This document shows positions 19,890-22,500 of a DNA stretch of 22,500 nucleotides, piece by piece; position 1 is the first letter of the stretch, and every line of letters starts with the position of its first letter. A model generated the notes under the pieces. The model was not told the DNA's origin. It saw nothing but the letters and a program-made list of their open reading frames with translations, and searched no databases. The stretch covers positions 1-22,500 of the forward strand of contig ADNK01000829.1 in the NCBI GenBank assembly GCA_000320545.1. The letters run 5' to 3'. The DNA is from Bigelowiella natans CCMP2755 (Eukaryota > Cercozoa > Chlorarachniophyceae). Position numbers and translations under genes: made by a program.

Positions 19890-21359
19890 TGCAACCAATG
19901 CACAAAGGATACTCCAGGAACGTTTCTAGAAAAAGTCAATTCCATGGAAATCGGCGACAAGTGAGTGAAAAAAATAACAAGTAGAATAAGGAGAATACAT
20001 GTTGTTCAAATGTGTATGTTGTTGATTTAGTGGTTAGTACACAGGTAGTATTCTGTGTATAATGAATATATGTATTATAAGCTTACTCGTCGTGTCCCCT
20101 CAGTCCTATTAGGCAAATCACCTTCTTTTTCTTCTTCTTCATGCATGCTCTAATGCTTCTCAAATAATGATCAAATCAGATTTGAGTTTCAAAGCTTGCT
20201 CGGAAAAGGAAGCTATGGACAAGTACTTATTCTTGGCATTATTATGCATATTATGAGTAGTATTTCTAATAAATAGTGAGCACTAAGAAAAAGTGTGTGA
20301 GTAGGTAAGTAGTATGATTAGTAGCATATTGTAATAATGGCGGCAATGAATAAGTTGGTAGTTGATTACTCTCTGAACAAGCGAACAACTGATCGACGAG
20401 TAGTGATGATAATGATAATGATGATGATTGTGGTGCTGGTGACGTCAATCAAAATCATCATGCCATCATGCTTATAAACCAGCAACGCCACCTTTTCATA
20501 GGATTAGTGAGTAAATATACATATAGTATATATGTATGTATGTATGTATGTATGTACATAATATTGGGTACTAATCGATGATACCTAGTACTATGATGCA
20601 AGTAAGATTTGAGATAACATATACCTACTCTACCATGATGAAAGAGAAGAAGAAGAAGAAGATGAAGAAGAAGAAAATGATCATTCCTCCTTTCTTCTAG
20701 TATGTTTTCTTCTCCTCCTGTGGTGGTAGTACAAAATAGTTATTATGTAGTTGTCAATTTGGAACTACGGTGCTGCCACTGATGAGACTATACTTATAGA
20801 TATTATCGTGTTTCAATTCTTTCTCAAATGAAAATTTATTTGGTTGTTGCTCCTTCACCTCCTTCTTCTCTTCCTCCTCCTCTCCTCCTACTCCTCCCGT
20901 TTCTATGAATAATAAGGTGTACTTGGCCAAAAGTAAGGCATCCAAAACTAAAGTAGCGATTAAGCGCCTCAAGGTAGTAGTAGTTGTAGTAGTAGTTGTT
21001 TCACAAATATCAGTCGTAGAGAAGGATCCTGAGAGTAATAACATCTATAAGTAGTAGTAAATATCTGCATGCTTGATTTTTAATGCCTTATTAGTCGCCG
21101 TCGTCATTGTCGTCGTCTTAAATTATTCCTTAATAGAAATAATGAAAGTATATGCAGTTAATAATTTCCATTTTTTTGTCTCATGATTGCTTTGGATTAT
21201 GCGAGCAAGTTGCAGTTGTCCTGATAATGTTAATACTCTCACGATAAGTATATATCTCGTTTCTATTTCTTCTTCCATCAAATTATTATATTCAAATGTG
21301 TTTAGGTGGTCAACAATGCAATCTATGGCAAACGATTACTGAGAGAATTACGGTATGTT

Positions 21360-21392
<33 letters not shown>

Positions 21393-21466
21393 ATGAGATA
21401 TTGAATATTACGCGAGGTACTGATTCTTCCACATGTGTTGGTTGGTTGGTTGGTGGCAGAATGCAA

Positions 21467-21503
<37 letters not shown>

Positions 21504-21884
21504 TGAATTAATATTTTGATTGCATGCTTGCTTATGGTGTGAAAAAGGAAACAACTTATGGTTGTTGTTGTTGTTGTTGTTGTTGTTGTATCTGTCGTCT
21601 AGCCATACTTGTCTACAACTAGTTTCATTCTTCTCGTTGTAAACACATAACTGCTCTTTCACTTCTTCCCCCTCCTCATCTTCTTCTCACTCTAATACTT
21701 TGAGCAACACCACCACCATTATCTTCTACCTTATCCTTAGGATCTTGCGCTTATGTTCTCATGAAAATATTATCAAGCTTTTGGATGTAATGATGATGAT
21801 GATGATGATATGAGTCATAATCACAATATTATGAGTGCAGGAACAACAACTACTATAAACGATTGATTCACGACAGCATGAAAA

Positions 21885-21924
<40 letters not shown>

Positions 21925-22382
21925 GCGAAGAAGGACTTTATCATCACCTTCTTTTTCTCTCTCCCACAGTATTATTAACATTATTATTATTACTATTATT
22001 TACATTCTACATAACATATCAATATATCATTGGCACTATTGGCTTAGGTGCGACCTGTCTTTAGAGAGAAACAATCTTCTCACCTTTGGTAATAATAACA
22101 TTATTCATGATCGATCATCATCAATTGTATTATAATAATAATAAATTCATGTGTGAAATATTCGAGCTGAAGAAGTATTCAGCTCAAGGAGGAAAATCAT
22201 GCTACGCACCCTAAAACATCAATATTCAAATTTTGTTTACTTAACTAAATGTTTATGTTTACTATATTGTTGTTGATGATGATTATGGTGTTCATAAAGG
22301 ACAACAACACACTACTACACACAATTGCCCATGATCTCCTCTTCTTCTTCTTCTTCTTCTTCTTCTTCTTCTTCTATTTTTT

Positions 22383-22421
<39 letters not shown>

Positions 22422-22500
22422 GCAGAAAGACACATTAATACACATCTCACCATATAAACTGCTGCTGCAACAACAACCCTTACTTGAACATGATTGATGA
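17413..22500 (+). CDS. MAP-kinase-like protein kinase with disordered N-terminal region (runs off right edge)
   Basis: Exons that chain in phase: 17413-17509, 17565-17633, 17721-17912, 18324-18421, 18730-18841, 19221-19516, then 19908-19960 (or 19774-19795 plus 19918-19960), 20180-20222, 20917-20973, 21306-21352, 21741-21786, 22048-22088. The first six encode a low-complexity region of Ser, Thr, Pro, Ala, Gln and acidic runs (e.g. D5E9, poly-Thr, NSDDQQQQQQPIRE). The kinase domain then starts: FEFQSLLGKGSYGQ (glycine loop), VYLAKSKASKTKVAIKRLK (catalytic Lys codon 20962-20964), VVNNAIYGKRLLREL (helix C, Glu codon 21345-21347), ILRLCSHENIIKLLD, and VRPVFREKQSSHL. 'RLLREL...HENIIKLLD..RP' is characteristic of the CMGC/MAPK group. 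The catalytic loop and TxY segment lie beyond the window. Substrate and pathway are unknown. A strong acceptor at 22385 opens a CAG/AGC-repeat stretch of uncertain status. Confidence 0.83.
18000..18037. repeat. (AT)n microsatellite in a MAPK-gene intron
   Basis: About 19 AT units within the intron 17913-18323. Confidence 0.93.
18289..18321. repeat. (CTA)n tract at a splice acceptor
   Basis: About ten CTA/ACT units end directly in the CAG acceptor for the exon starting at 18324. Confidence 0.85.
18422..18462. repeat. (ACT)n-(GCT)n tract at a splice donor
   Basis: The donor GTACTT at 18422 opens into ACT and GCT units, so the 5' end of this intron is a microsatellite. Confidence 0.75.
19215..19220 (+). 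other. Tandem splice acceptor (TAGTAG)
   Basis: The exon starting at 19221 is preceded by TAGTAG. Splicing after the first TAG (19217) adds one Val codon (G|TA), splicing after the second does not, and both keep the frame. This is a NAGNAG-type acceptor. Confidence 0.6.
19681..19719. repeat. (TCA)n microsatellite
   Basis: About ten TCA units plus interrupted copies, in intron sequence after 19516. Confidence 0.9.
19859..19887. repeat. (TA)n microsatellite
   Basis: About 14 TA units in intron sequence just before the exon that leads into the kinase domain. Confidence 0.9.
20532..20557. repeat. (TATG)n microsatellite
   Basis: About six TATG units in the 694-bp intron between the glycine-loop exon and the VAIK exon. 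Confidence 0.85.
21361..21392. repeat. (TTG)n microsatellite
   Basis: About ten TTG units start eight bases after the donor of the helix-C exon. A similar GTT run is at 21561-21589 and a GAT run at 21467-21503 in the same intron. Confidence 0.92.
21886..21924. repeat. (TAA)n microsatellite
   Basis: About 13 AAT/TAA units in the intron between 21786 and 22048. Confidence 0.92.
22340..22421. repeat. (CTT)n then (CAG)n tracts around a splice acceptor
   Basis: About 12 CTT units, then TATTTTTTCAG, then about 12 CAG units. The first tract is a perfect polypyrimidine tract; the second may be coding. The reading after it (KQKDTLIHISPYKLL) is open to a TGA at 22494. Confidence 0.85.

Noticed and set aside
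21408-21662. Poly-His and poly-Asn ORF on the minus strand
   Set aside because: It is made by the GAT and GTT tracts inside a kinase-gene intron.
1-22500. CRISPR arrays, insertion sequences, operons or phage genes
   Set aside because: The repeats are simple tandem microsatellites without spacers, and genes have spliceosomal introns; nothing prokaryotic is present.

Overview
The window is nuclear DNA from a eukaryote, most likely a single-celled alga or other protist. Genes are broken by many short GT-AG introns (about 54-175 bp, up to about 700 bp in the repeat-rich gene). The encoded families are eukaryotic: HMG box, FCP/NIF phosphatase, dynein AAA-like module, PH-RCC1-FYVE and MAP kinase. 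PH-RCC1-FYVE proteins are best known from plants and also occur in some protists, so a microalgal or stramenopile-like lineage is plausible, but the sequence alone does not fix it. There are no operons, ribosome binding sites or prokaryotic mobile elements.

Layout. 1-1551 (+): 3' part of a gene for a very Ser/Thr/Pro/Gln-rich HMG-box protein. 2477-3585 (-): FCP1/SCP-type phosphatase with a first exon upstream of the obvious ORF. 4788-5848: a (+) ORF of unknown function, with coding-like minus-strand exons beside it. 5849-6955: no intact gene, possibly decayed repeat-protein sequence. 6956-8272 (-): an eight-exon gene for a small stand-alone protein resembling a dynein-motor AAA module. 9126-12787 (+): a 17-exon PH-RCC1-FYVE gene whose phases close completely. 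12788-13580: no intact gene. 14073-14912 (-): a five-exon unrecognised gene. 15829-16048 (+): start of a possible membrane protein. 17413-22500 (+): a MAP-kinase-like gene with a long disordered N-terminal region, whose introns and low-complexity exons are full of microsatellites; it runs off the right edge.

The two ends (1-1.7 kb and 16.4-22.5 kb) are crowded with di- and trinucleotide repeats, while the centre is nearly free of them. Three intergenic blocks rich in TGCATG/GCATGC (about 1950-2330, 5950-6880, 12960-13420) contain short peptides that resemble each other and armadillo-type repeats. The genes do not form an obvious pathway. Four of them (phosphatase, PH-RCC1-FYVE, MAPK-like kinase, HMG protein) are signalling or regulatory proteins, but nothing in the sequence links them functionally.
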